A DNA stretch of 64,000 nucleotides, from contig OY856411.1 in NCBI GenBank assembly GCA_963693085.1, forward strand, positions 1,351,927,550-1,351,991,549, given 5' to 3'. The stretch comes from Alisma plantago-aquatica (lineage: Eukaryota; Streptophyta; Magnoliopsida; Alismatales; Alismataceae). The notes below the pieces were generated by a model. That model saw only the letters and a list, made by a program, of their open reading frames with translations. It made no database searches and was not told the DNA's origin. Shown piece after piece: positions 25,997-36,990 of this stretch (positions are counted from its first letter, which is position 1; every line of letters begins with the position of its first letter). The position numbers were made by a program, and so were the translations under genes.

Positions 25997-28756
25997 TGTG
26001 GGACCCCACCTCTAAGACCCCACGGTGTTATCCAAACTAACCACACTAAATCTCAAATTAACAATTAAAACTTGGAATTGAGAAATTCTATTATATAAAC
26101 AACACAAATAACTTTTTCCATTTAATTCCAGATCGGGCACAAACAACTAAGTACTATTCATTTTCAACAGATCATATATAAGCAAACCCAGGATGTAAGC
26201 ATTATTCAAGATAAAACTATAATACAAGATGAAGTAGAATTTTACACTATTACATTCACATAAGCAACCTAGATCAATATAAATTACATCACTACAAGCA
26301 CACACACCCTCCCAGAAATCCCTAGTACAGGGACATCCTATACATATAACATACAATAAGAAGAGAATTCTCCACCTGAGATGGTGAAGAAAAGATGACT
26401 ATGGATGAGAAGCTCCTGGGTGAACTGAAGTTGAATCAGTACATGTAAAAATTTGAACCACCACTTATCAACACACTGAGTGAGTGGAACAAGTTCAAGA
26501 CAAAACTAGCATTGAACTATTATTTTTTTAACTAATCAGAGATAAGTATATTTCAGATTAAATCAAAAAATTATAAATATCATGTAGATAATGACAAATA
26601 TAAACTACATAAGATGAACATGACATAACAAATAGAACTAACATGTAATCAGAGATTGATAATCAAATCTTATTCTCAACTTGTCAAGATTCATTGTTAG
26701 GTTTGCCCTGAAATTACTTGATCTATACCTAATCAAGTCAAAGTCTCCATGCCAAGTTCTCATGTCAATGACTCACTATCCACATCTTAGGGTTTACCAG
26801 AAACCCTAAGATAAACAACATACTCCGGTCTACCTCAGAGTTATCAAATATTGGCTAGGTAAGAGCATAAAGCCTATCTACCTTACAGACCACATCTCAG
26901 GTACAGGAGATAGGTTTCTAAAAAAAGCTATCCCTGCTGATCCCTTTCACATCAAGATCACAATTTCCATAACAGTGTTTCAAATACAATGCATTTCATT
27001 CACTCAATAGTAGAGAATTTAGGTTAGCATCTCATTTTGAAATCTTTCCTAAATTCTGGTGACCTAGCCTTCAAAGTCTAGAATCACACTCTGACATTCC
27101 TTTTCATAATCCAAGGATTATTAGAAGGAATCCCGCTTCATTTCCCCAGTGCAGACCTCAGGGGAAAATCACAGTGTTAAGGGCTCCTATCTAGATGATT
27201 AGGTTATAATGGATATTAAGTGCATTGACTCACTTTAATGAAAATAGGGGTTTATTATATGGCACATATATGACTTAACATTCTAATCCTAGGATATCTG
27301 GATTAGGGTTTTAGAGATACATATTTTTCAATTCAGATTACATATACCCTACATATCCTTTTTCCATCATATAAATTCACATGAAACAATCACAACTCAA
27401 AAAATCACATATCATAGACAACACTCCATATTTAAACAATATGTGGTATTTTTAATGTATATATAATAATAATATGAAATATGAAGTCAATTAAATATAC
27501 ATTACTCATGATCAAGAATATATAACATCCACTTCATTCATTTTCAAGGATCAATACAAGAATCATATCCAAGGTCAAATAAGCAAACAATCCTATGCAT
27601 TATTAGAGTTCTTAATTTACACCAATTGTAGTTTAATTAGGAGATTTATGATTATAGTTCACTAATAGTTTTCAAATGAACCTACACCACTCACCTCAGG
27701 TGTGAAACACCCAAAATTCATAGCCCAACTACTACTTCTAATTCTTGAATCAAGTCCTTGCTTCAAGAAAATAAAATTTTCCTGCTCCTCTTCACTCAAG
27801 AACCTAGAAGAAGAAGAATTGAAGAAGAAAGAATGAAAGAAGAGATTAATTTGGAATCTTTTGATCCAAATCAGGTAAGTGACGAGTTCTATACATAGGG
27901 GAGAATAAAAGAAAATAAACTTAGTAAAGATTAATGATCTATACAGAATTTACCAACCTTGGAAAGAGAAAACCAAGGAATCCAGTTCAAATTCTCCAAA
28001 CCCTAGAATTCCCTCCTCTCTCAAGAATTATGAAGCTCTAAAATGTGGGACGGAAATGAGAGGTTCTTGGGTTGTAATAGAGTCCTATATACTCATTAAG
28101 GTTATTGGAATAATTAATTATAAATATTTTTCAGTCTTTTTTATTTTTCCAGAAAAAATCTAGTTGGTTGATTTTGTCTCTCTCATCTGAACTCGACCGA
28201 TATAAGGTTCTATTGTAATACAAAACCCCTACAAAAATTTTGAAAATTTAATATGTTTTTATAAACTGAGTATTAAACTGTCAATTAAAATTTATATTAA
28301 TTGGATAATCCAATAATTTATAAAAAATAAAATACTACACAACTATACTTAAGCCTGTATAGCTTGATCAGTGAGTTTTTCTTGGGGAAAACTCGACCGA
28401 TCAACAAGTCTGTGAAACTCTAAAAATACTGAAATTTTTCATTAACATGAATAATTGAGTTATGCAATACATATCCAAAATTCAAAGTAATATGAGTCAC
28501 ACAAAATAATAAAAATCTTTTACTAGACTATTATACCTAACACAAAATTCAACATCACATTCTCTATTGATGATTTCATGCAACTAGGGTTAAATTTATA
28601 ACCCTACTAACCTAATCATTCACAACATTAATCTAACAAACAAGGTTTATGTTTTTATTAATATTTGACCTGATTAGGAGAAAATTAAATCAATAACTAC
28701 TTATGCTTAGTAAGATCAAACTAGGAGTTAAAGTAATTTAGGAACAGTTCCTTACA
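25997..28756 (-). repeat. 5' LTR of the Tekay-like element
   Basis: A direct repeat of 18297-21109, from TGTGGGACC to TTACA on the plus strand. The element is transcribed leftward from it. It is 53 bp shorter than its partner, with scattered substitutions and small indels. Confidence 0.9.
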
Positions 28757-29294
28757 TTTACCAACCATGGAGCAATAAAATATCCCATGTAGAAAAAGGA
28801 TACTAAGCCTCACCTTCTCAAGTGGGCCCTCCTACTATAGGAGTTTGATCATGAAATCATTGACAAAAAGGGATTTGAGAATGTGGTTGCATATCACCTA
28901 TCTTTCATATGGGTCAAATAAGAAAAACCTCCCCCATAAATGAATCTTATTAGGATTAATCAGTTCTGGTAATCTACATGTTGGATCAGATAATACCTAG
29001 GTATGTAGACTTTTGTAACTACCTAGCATGCCAACAACTACCCCCAGACATGACTTATAATCAGAAGAAGTTCTTTTCATATTTAAATAATTCTGTTGAG
29101 ATTACCCATTTTATTAGGAAGTGTGCAGACAATATCTATCACAGATGTGTCACCCATGATGAAGTATGATCCATACTAGAGAGTGTCACAGTGCCCCTTA
29201 TGGAGGTCATTTAGGTGCTGAAAAGAGTGCTTTAAGAAAATTAGATTCTGGTTTGCATTAACCAATGGTCTTCAAAGATTCACATGCTTATGAT
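28757..29294 (+). pseudogene. Athila pol pseudogene, middle part (RNase H end to integrase zinc region)
   Basis: This continues the Athila RNase H interrupted at 18296: NHGAIKYPM, then a basic KKDTKPHLLKW segment and FDHEIIDKKGFENVVAYHLS, which corresponds to the conserved ending of Athila RNase H. The frame at 28978-29169 covers the linker to integrase (CQQLPPDMTYNQKKFFSYLN). The segment ends in the integrase zinc-binding region at 29294, where the solo Copia LTR is inserted. Several stops and a frame change are present. Confidence 0.75.
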
Positions 29295-30006
29295 TGTTGG
29301 TATATATGCCCATAGAGCCATCCCAAGCGATTTCATGGAGTCGGATATTAATTAATCAATTAATGTGATTATTTGGTTAATTAATGAATTCCAGAATATT
29401 GTAATTAATCCACGAGCATTTTAATTAATGCAGTGTTTCTGTTTACTGATGGGTTTATGAAACCCTACTTCCCTTCATCTCCTATTTAAAGGAGGATTGA
29501 CGGCCGATATCTATATAAGATATTGAGAGAGGCTTTTTAGTTTTACGCTTACGTACGTAAACCCTAGTTGTTACCGTCCTTAGGAGAGAAAGGAGAGCAA
29601 CACACTGCTAGCACGCTACTGTATAGACACGACTCCTTCCCACCGGCTTAGGAAGCATGACGTGGAGTTCTAATCCATCCGCGTGGATGAAGTAGAGAGA
29701 CAGACACTGAGACGCCTGCGTTCGAGGGCATCAATGACCATCTATGCATGTTATGAGCCGCGTACCTCATCACACCAAAGGAGCGTCGCCGAATCTTCCT
29801 ACGACAGCAAACGGGAGAGAAGTTTCGTCTGTGTAGACAAGCGTCGTTGCACACCGTCATGTAGTGGGACATCGGCAGACTTGCTCCGGGATAAGGTATA
29901 TCCCGCAAACACTCCTCCCAAATACGTTGTTGTCGACGAGATCTTGTTTCGGGTTGCGTGGATTTTTTTGCTTCTGCCACACATGTTTTCTCCACAAAAC
30001 CCAACA
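29295..30006 (+). mobile_element. solo Copia LTR (712 bp) with target duplication
   Basis: It runs from TGTTGG to CCAACA, a perfect 6 bp terminal inverted repeat, and is flanked by identical ATGAT target duplications (29290-29294 and 30007-30011). The first 26 bases resemble the LTR start at 14186. No internal region or second LTR is present, so this is what LTR-LTR recombination leaves behind. The overlapping frames at 29648-30163 are not element genes. The Athila integrase frame resumes directly after the right duplication. Confidence 0.9.
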
Positions 30007-31060
30007 ATGATAAGGAATGTGATGCGTGCCAACAAACCGAGAACATCAACAAAAGGAATGAAATGCCTTTGGCTAAATAGATCGAGGTTGAAATCTGTAA
30101 TATCTGGGGTATAGAGTTTGTTGGACCTTTTCTGCCATCTTTTAGAAACAAATACATACTCATAGCAGTTGATTATGTTTCCAAGTGGGTAGAAACCATC
30201 CCATCACCAACTTGCGACTCAAGGATAGTAATGTGTCTTTTTACAAAAATTATCTTTCCAAGATATGGATTTTCAAGGACCGTCATCAGCTATGGTGGTT
30301 CACATTTTATAGAAAAATAGTTTGAAATACTTTTGAAGAGATATTGAATAAAACTTAAAATCTCCATTCCATACCATCCTCAGATAGTGGAACAAGTTGA
30401 AGTCTCTAATAGGCAGATCAAGCAAATTTTGGATAAAATTGTGGGAAAATCCAGAAAATATTAGTCTTTGAAACTCAATTACACTCTGTGTGTGTACCAA
30501 ATTGCTTATAAAACCCAGACTGAAATCACCCCTTATCGACTCATATATGGTAAATCATGCCATCTTCCTCTAGAGTTTGAACATAAATCTTATTGGGCGA
30601 TGAAGGCCCTCAATATGGATGTCGATCTAGCGAAAGAAACATGTTATCTGTAAATTCAGGAGTTGGAAGAACTTTGTCTACACACTTATTAGAATGCCAA
30701 GATTTATAAAGAACACACTAAGATCTGGCATGATTATGACATCTATTGGAAGGATATTTTCAAGGGTGACAAAGTTCTTCCATTCAATTCTTCCCTTTGA
30801 ATTTTCCAAGAAAGATACATTCTCATTGGTCTGGACCCTTTACATATAGAACCATTTATTCTTCCGGCATGATGGACATTCACAACGAGAAGTCAGGAAC
30901 CTTTTAGTCACCAATCACCATCTAATGAGATACTATGAAGATGAAGTCATCACAAGGAAGGCAGACATGGATCTGTCCGATGCGCTAGATGTTGAATCAA
31001 GATGTGTCAGGATTCAAGCTACATGACTATAAACAAAGTGATACTTGGGAGGAAACCCAT
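30007..31060 (+). pseudogene. Athila integrase pseudogene
   Basis: Integrase inserts element DNA into the host genome. The zinc-region end (ECDACQQTENINKRNEMP) lies at 30014-30066. The core has [14 protein letters not shown] and [13 protein letters not shown] (near 30100-30190), and PYHPQIVEQVEVSN near 30365-30410. The second catalytic aspartate is lost: the expected ISDGGSHF reads ISYGGSHF near 30285-30308. The C-terminal part includes YGKSCHLPLEFEHKSYWAMKALN (30545-30620) and ends near LGGNP at about 31047. In-frame stops are present. This is the classic Athila integrase, here inactive. Confidence 0.8.
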
Positions 31061-32030
31061 GCATATATCTTTTATGTTTCATATATTTTGTTTTCAGATT
31101 TCATCTTTTTTTTTCTTTTTTTTTAAAAAATTATCTTTGTAAATATGTTCCATCAAATTAGATGGATGGATATGTTTCAAATTATGATTGGTCGATGATC
31201 ACTTCACAGTGATCCATTGAACTAAACCCTGACCACTCGAATCATTTTCATGATTTCTCGCCCAACGACCACATCATCAACGTAGGCGTCAGTAGCATCG
31301 AACTGACAATCAAATGACCCTCAGTGGATCTTTATACTTTTATACCATCAATCATGCATTGTCAACCTTTTAAAGTTTCATCACCTATCGTCCATTTTAA
31401 TTTTGTCGATAAAGGGATTGACATCGAACTGTCGACCATCCCATTTATGTATTCAAACGCCCTTCAGACTATCGATCAATATGCCAATATGAATCTATAA
31501 ACCATGGATATCGATGATACAACCAATGTACTGATACTCCTATCAACCTAGCCATCGATTTGATCGATATATTCAGATTTTGGACCCATTTACCCATTTA
31601 GAATTCATCACCTTTTGCCCCCTCCTATAAATATAGGACCCAAAGTAATTACTTTTTATCGTATCCCAACTAAAGAGGAGCTCTAATACTTTTTTCTCCC
31701 ACGCATCAACCTTCCCTCTTATGTTTCCAACACTTGTTGACCCTATCAGTCGATATCACAACCCTTACACGCTCATTGATGTTTTTCTGGCCTAAAAACC
31801 CTTGTCGACCACATTTGGTCTACACCTCTAATGACCTTTTTCTTAAGCTCATCATGTTTTCTATCAACCTTATGTTATCGATGGGTTGCCCTCTTTAGTC
31901 TGCGATCAACATATCCACCTATCGACCTTTGTCATCTCTTGATAATTTGTTCAAAGTCAATGACCCCATCAACAACATTAGTTGATGGTCCCTTTCATTA
32001 TTCTAACTTATAGCCTATGTATATGATGCA
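31061..32030 (+). other. spacer after Athila pol, TCGACC-rich, with a TATA-like box
   Basis: No gene is supported. The interval contains many CATCGACC/TCGATC-type short motifs (31180-31580) and a TATAAATATAGG box near 31627-31638 followed by a CT-rich stretch. It could be the promoter and leader of the downstream env-position ORF or a fragment of an unrecognised insertion. Confidence 0.4.
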
Positions 32031-32037
32031 ACAATGG

Positions 32038-34950
32038 CCCACAAAGTAAGTGCAACTTTCACAGTTGACACTGCAACCAAGAAGGGTGAAAAGTGCTCGC
32101 TTTCAACCTCTTCCTCAGTTCAAGATAATAAGGGAGAGAGTTGATGAATATGACATGGATACACCTCAGGGGTCACAACTTGATGTCCCTTCTGTAGGAC
32201 TTTTCAGCCTTGCAACAATGAACATCTAGAGATTTTCAAGGTTATGAAGAAGTCTACTTTCAAACCCATACATTTTGTTTACAAGCCCACTCTCAAGGAA
32301 ATTGGGATCTAGGAACAGGTGTCTGAATTGCTAACCAATCCAACTTGGATCACATCTGTTATGCAAATCCAAGGGCATATGTGAAGGAGACTATGGATTT
32401 CATGTCTTCTATCAAAGAGGTCTCTATCAAATGAGTTAACGATCCTACAAGTCGACATTGATAGCTGAAAGTTTGTATCAACAATGTTGATCATGTCCTC
32501 ATTGAAATAATCTTGAACAAAAAAAATGTGTGTTAGACGAAGAAGTCATCGAAGCTTGCTCTGGGCTACTAGACAAAGAATATTCTTGTTTTAATGCTTC
32601 GACGTACTGGGCTAAACTGACATGTCAACATCAGTACAAATCTAGATCTATGAAGTCTTTTATAGTTCACTCTGGGCTATGGCCCATCATACATACAATT
32701 GTCCCCAATACCCTCTTTAAACAATATGAGATCGAAAGTATTTCTCATGAAGAAATCTATATACTATCTCTCATTATGGAAGTTTGACCTCTCAACATTG
32801 GTTGTCTATTGATTGATTGGTGGTTAGATCTCTCTTCCTCTTCACAAAAGGAATATTGTATGGGTGATCTGATCGACCTTATTTATTGAGCATATGGAAA
32901 ACCTTTTCTCCCAAAAGTTTCAAATACATGTGTGGTGATAATCTCATCACTATCTAATATTTGACATCCTCCATCATCATTTGATGTGAAAATAAAATTC
33001 ATTATCACTTCATGAGAACTAACATTTACATTCCTTTGCCTGAGATTGTGGATTATGATAAGGAGAAACTGCTATTCTCTAAGAATGAAATCATCAATCT
33101 CATCACCAAGTTTGAAGGACAACTTCTATGCCACCACTCCAATAGGGAACATCATCTTCCCCAGTCTACCCAAAACCTATAGTAACCACAACTTCCAAGA
33201 AGCCTCTACCAAAAATTCCAAAGGAAAGGGAGCAAGACGCAACACTTGATAATGATTTTGAAGTTCTACAATCACCACCAAGACATGCCCAATCTATATT
33301 GTTCTACTAACCATCAGATATTCCAAAATCTACTACAAAGTCACCAACTCATTTTGTGTAATGAAATCCTCCTCAATCTGTCCCATTGATCCCCGCCTCC
33401 CTCCTAAAACCTTTAATGTCTACTGATGCAATAAGAAAATCACCTTCCCTGCTTTTTCTGGAAGTACACAATGTTCCTCTTATCCACCTCGGCATCACCA
33501 TCATGCTGCCTAACCTTCTACTTATTGTGCACTACCTCACTCTAAGTGTCATTCCTCTTCTTCTTCGGATATGGAGTACTCTGAAACTTTAGGTGGCCTG
33601 TTCAGTCATGAAATTGACTTGCTTTGTCAAGTAAGCCTAGAACACAATTCTACTATTCCTAAACTAACAAAACCTACACAGGACGTGTTTCAACAGGTAC
33701 ATACTATCCAAAAATAGTTGGGGGAATTGCACTGCCTTCCGCAACAAACAGCTACACTCGAGCACAAGCTTGACAAAATCTTAGTAGTTGAACATCAAAA
33801 CTTGAATCATTGGAAGACTAAGGAAGATGAATGACAATGCAAGATGAAGCAACGTGTACTTCGATGACAATGACGTCATGAATTCCATGCTCAATCTGTA
33901 GAATCAGGCTCTTCCCATCTTCTCATCTTGCCATGGAAATTCATATGTTCATATTACTACGAGTGAGGAATTCCACCTTCACTTTCCAGAGCCTTCCTCC
34001 AGATCCATCTGGGAGTCTATATCACATGTGTCCAAGGCGATATTTTCTAAGAATGGCTTAAGTAAACCTTTGCCATCAGACATTCTTTCTTCCATCTTGT
34101 AGCTTCAACTAGGTGGAATCCTTTTTTCCCTCACAAAACCTTATGTCAGTCCATCTAAAGACATCAACACTCATCCTTTTGAGAACGTATTGCCTCTCAC
34201 TCAGCAATCACCTCCATATTTTTTATAAGATGATCTAATGAGGAAGATAGATGAGGCATTGCTTGGTCATTACAGTCCTATTTGATTTATTTGTAGCCAT
34301 AATACCTCAGAGGAGGATATTTCTGTAGGCATGTATACCATTCATTTGGACCTATAGGCAGACTTCGATAGTCCTTATGATGATGAGCATGCTTCTTTTG
34401 GTGAAGATAATGGTGATCTCTCTACCGTCCTCTCAGCAACAATTCCACATCGGACTTTCCTGAGCCCTAGTTGTCGCTTCCACCACAACTTCCTTCTACT
34501 ATGAGCGGACTCGATTCTAATTGTCTGAATCGGATGCCTATTCGGGATATCTTTGTCCTACAAGATGTCTTGGATGATCACCATGGTGAGAGTCATATCA
34601 TTTATAATAGTGGATCTATTTCTCTTTCTTGATAGGAATTCTGATAAAATTTTCAAAACCCTACTAATTTACTAAATGAATGTTCAAAGTCTTGGAATCC
34701 ACAATCCTAGACGATGTAATGCCCAATGATAAGGAGTGGTCGTACTTTAATGCAACACCCTCCCTCACCGATTGTTTATTCAAGAACTATCTGGGAGCTC
34801 CCGTTATTCTGACAATATTGGAAAAAATGAAGTTACACAGAACACACATTATCCTTCTACCTTTTCATTTCCATTGCCTATGACTTCTTTGTGTTGTTGA
34901 TCTGAATAATTTCCAGATTACTATGTTCAATACTTGTATTTCCAATCTTC
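32038..34950 (+). pseudogene. env-position ORF of Athila, ATHILA-ORF1-like (degraded)
   Basis: A reading frame beginning near ATG 32038 (MAHKVSATFTVD) is quickly broken. The best block is 32530-32787: EEVIEACSGLLDKEYSCFN, a YWAKLTCQHQYKSRSMKSF segment, then LWPIIHTIVPNTLFKQYE and SHEEIYILSLIMEV. This order (aromatic-rich helix, Arg/Lys-Ser-Phe, IHTIVPNTLF, then a DLYxL-type helix) fits plant transposon proteins of the ATHILA ORF-1 group, which lie between pol and the 3' LTR. Later parts (33046-34883) are proline/serine-rich and out of frame. Its role in the element is unknown. The family call comes from recognition by eye and needs a profile search. Confidence 0.5.
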
Positions 34951-35539
34951 AAAAATGAGCATACGCTTTAGGGACCATGCAGTATAAAAGCTAGCCTATA
35001 TTTCTACCCAGCTATAATGAGTTATTTGCCAAGTCCCTTATTACCATCCTAAATGGACCAATTATGTGATCGAGCCTCTTTTCTACCAGAAATATCAAGA
35101 TAAAGACGACAATTCTTTCATTGTCCTTTGAGTTATGGAGGTTGAAAATAACCAGATTCCGGTGGCAAACCTGGATCATAATGGTTTTCTGCTCTTCATG
35201 GATGCTATGCCATGGAGGTCATCCATGACTGGAGTTTCTTTTAGGATCCAGAACTTCTATCTAATTTATGGGATCTTTATTGATTAATTACTCAACCTAT
35301 CAAAGAACCCCCCTGCATAGTTTTATAGTGACAAGAAGTAGAAGAAGGTTAGATAACACCATCACCAGTGGCCACCAATCCTCATGTCATTATAATAGCT
35401 GTTGCTAAGGCTCAATAGGCTGCTGACATACTAAACTTTCTATATGAACCTGAACCATTTCTAGTATATGGCCATGTAACATCTATTGAGCTCAGTTTCG
35501 ATAATATTGATAGAAGCACTTTCGTTAAACTTTCATACA

Positions 35540-36243
35540 GTTAGTTTTTGATGCTAATGAAGCATTTTCAGGATGGAAGCAATTATGCTAGTTTGAGTAA
35601 AGATGACTACTCATTATGTGTGATGATCTTCTTGAAAACCTCTAGCCCAGGGGTTATTTATCTCATGGACACATGGTATCTAATAAATTTTTTCTCATCA
35701 GAGATGTCAATAATGTTTATATGGCCGGACCACACCTCCAAATAGATCTTTGTAAGGGATCTGATACTAGTGAAAAGATGTTTCTCATTCAACATCTACA
35801 ACTAACAATTCCTAGATACATCATCTTGACCCTACTTCATGATAACCATTGGGCATTACTGGTTATCTTTACCCGTGAGTGTATAATAGCTCTAATGTTG
35901 CATTTGACATCAAAGTCCCCAACTATTCTATTCTAGTGTGAAGCGAGCATGAACACATTGATGATGTGTGTGTCAAGGCACTCATTCCACTGATTCGTCA
36001 ACATGGCAATAGTTATGCTTCTTAGGAATTCAAAGAAATGGAAGCTTCAATAATTCTATCATCATTACCCTAAAAAACATCATCTCTCTAATGATTGTGG
36101 CTTCTACATCTGGCACTGCATGTACACCATTAGAGTGTTCCACGATGCAGTTGAAGAAACTCACAATGATAACTATCATTGTCTCCCCAACAACTTTGTG
36201 ATGATGCTTCTTGAATCTCCATGGGCCACAATTGACCTCTGTT
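35540..36243 (+). pseudogene. Ulp1-like (C48) cysteine peptidase remnant inside the Athila element
   Basis: C48 peptidases are SUMO-type deconjugases with a His-Asp-Cys triad. In frame at 35673-35936 the sequence reads YIILTLLHDNHWALLV; the histidine codon is 35847-35849. After a frameshift a segment FDIKVPNYSILV follows. Then NDCGFYIWHCMYTIRVF gives the catalytic-type cysteine at 36096-36098, 83 codons after the histidine, an order and spacing compatible with the family. Upstream, a WL-rich N-terminal part is broken by stops. The frame ends at 36243, shortly before the CTGAGGACAG block that leads to the Athila 3' LTR, so the gene lies inside the retrotransposon. At least one frameshift and several stops make it inactive here. 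Confidence 0.6.
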
Positions 36244-36990
36244 GAGCATCTTACATGTTTATGTTTTTCTTCTTTCCTTTTCACACTCTGAGGACAGTGT
36301 GTGTTGTAAGTTTGGGGGTGTAATCCCATGAGATAGGTATGCATAGTATCAAAATTTTCTTCCTTTTAGAATTTTTTCATAAATTTTCTTATTTCCATCA
36401 AATTTTTGGCTATTTTTCTGTACAAAACCATGAAGATGTAGACGACGAGAAACTCCCTCTACAAAGAGTCTAGTTTGATTTCAAACTATAACTTTTTCAA
36501 ATCAAGCACATGATAAAATAGGAATATTATTTTCTTTACTGATGTTGCTTTATGTTTTTCTCTTAGAAAAACATTGCTTCTTCCTTTGTTTTGATTTTAA
36601 CCTCAAGAAATTATCAAAAGATTCTTACCAAAAATATTTTGCTAATATAAAAATCATATTCTATCAAAAGCATGGATACCCATAAGCCTTTTTGCCTACC
36701 CATTCCTTGCATTTACAATATCTCGACAAGAGTGAAAGCTACTTTTAAAAGTGATATATATGATGAAGATAATACTATGAATAAAAAACAATTAGAAAAC
36801 AATTAAAGAAATAATCTTTTGGTTCATGGTGTTCTTGTTGAGTTAAGTCATTTTATGAAGAAGTGAATATTTTTTATAAGATGTCGGTATAAAATTGTAT
36901 TTAAGTCAACTATAGAATCCATTTGCTTGGTTTGATTACATAATGATTCCATTAGCTTGAGGACAAGCTAAAATCTAAGTTTGGGGGAGT
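36244..36990 (+). mobile_element. Athila 3' untranslated region and polypurine tract
   Basis: It contains CTGAGGACAGTGTGTGTTGTAAGTTTGGGGGTG near 36288-36320 and TTGAGGACAAGCTAAAATCTAAGTTTGGGGGAG at about 36956-36989, the same two blocks seen at the left edge of the window. The last G-rich run acts as the polypurine tract directly before the LTR. The rest is AT-rich and non-coding. Confidence 0.7.

Larger units (their letters stand above)
18297..28756 (-). mobile_element. degraded Tekay-like Ty3/gypsy chromovirus, nested in Athila
   Basis: A complete but decayed LTR element inserted in the RNase H domain of the Athila copy. LTRs lie at 18297-21109 and 25997-28756. The flanking 5-mers are TATAC (18292-18296) and TTTAC (28757-28761), a target duplication with one mismatch. 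When one copy of the target is discounted, the Athila RNase H frame continues across the site. The LTRs differ by roughly 8% in the first 100 bases, much more than those of the Tekay element at 43844, so this is an older insertion. Confidence 0.9.

Noticed and set aside
29648..30163. 171-codon minus-strand frame and overlapping plus-strand frames
   Set aside because: They span the solo LTR boundary and the Athila integrase on the opposite strand, so they cannot be a single gene.
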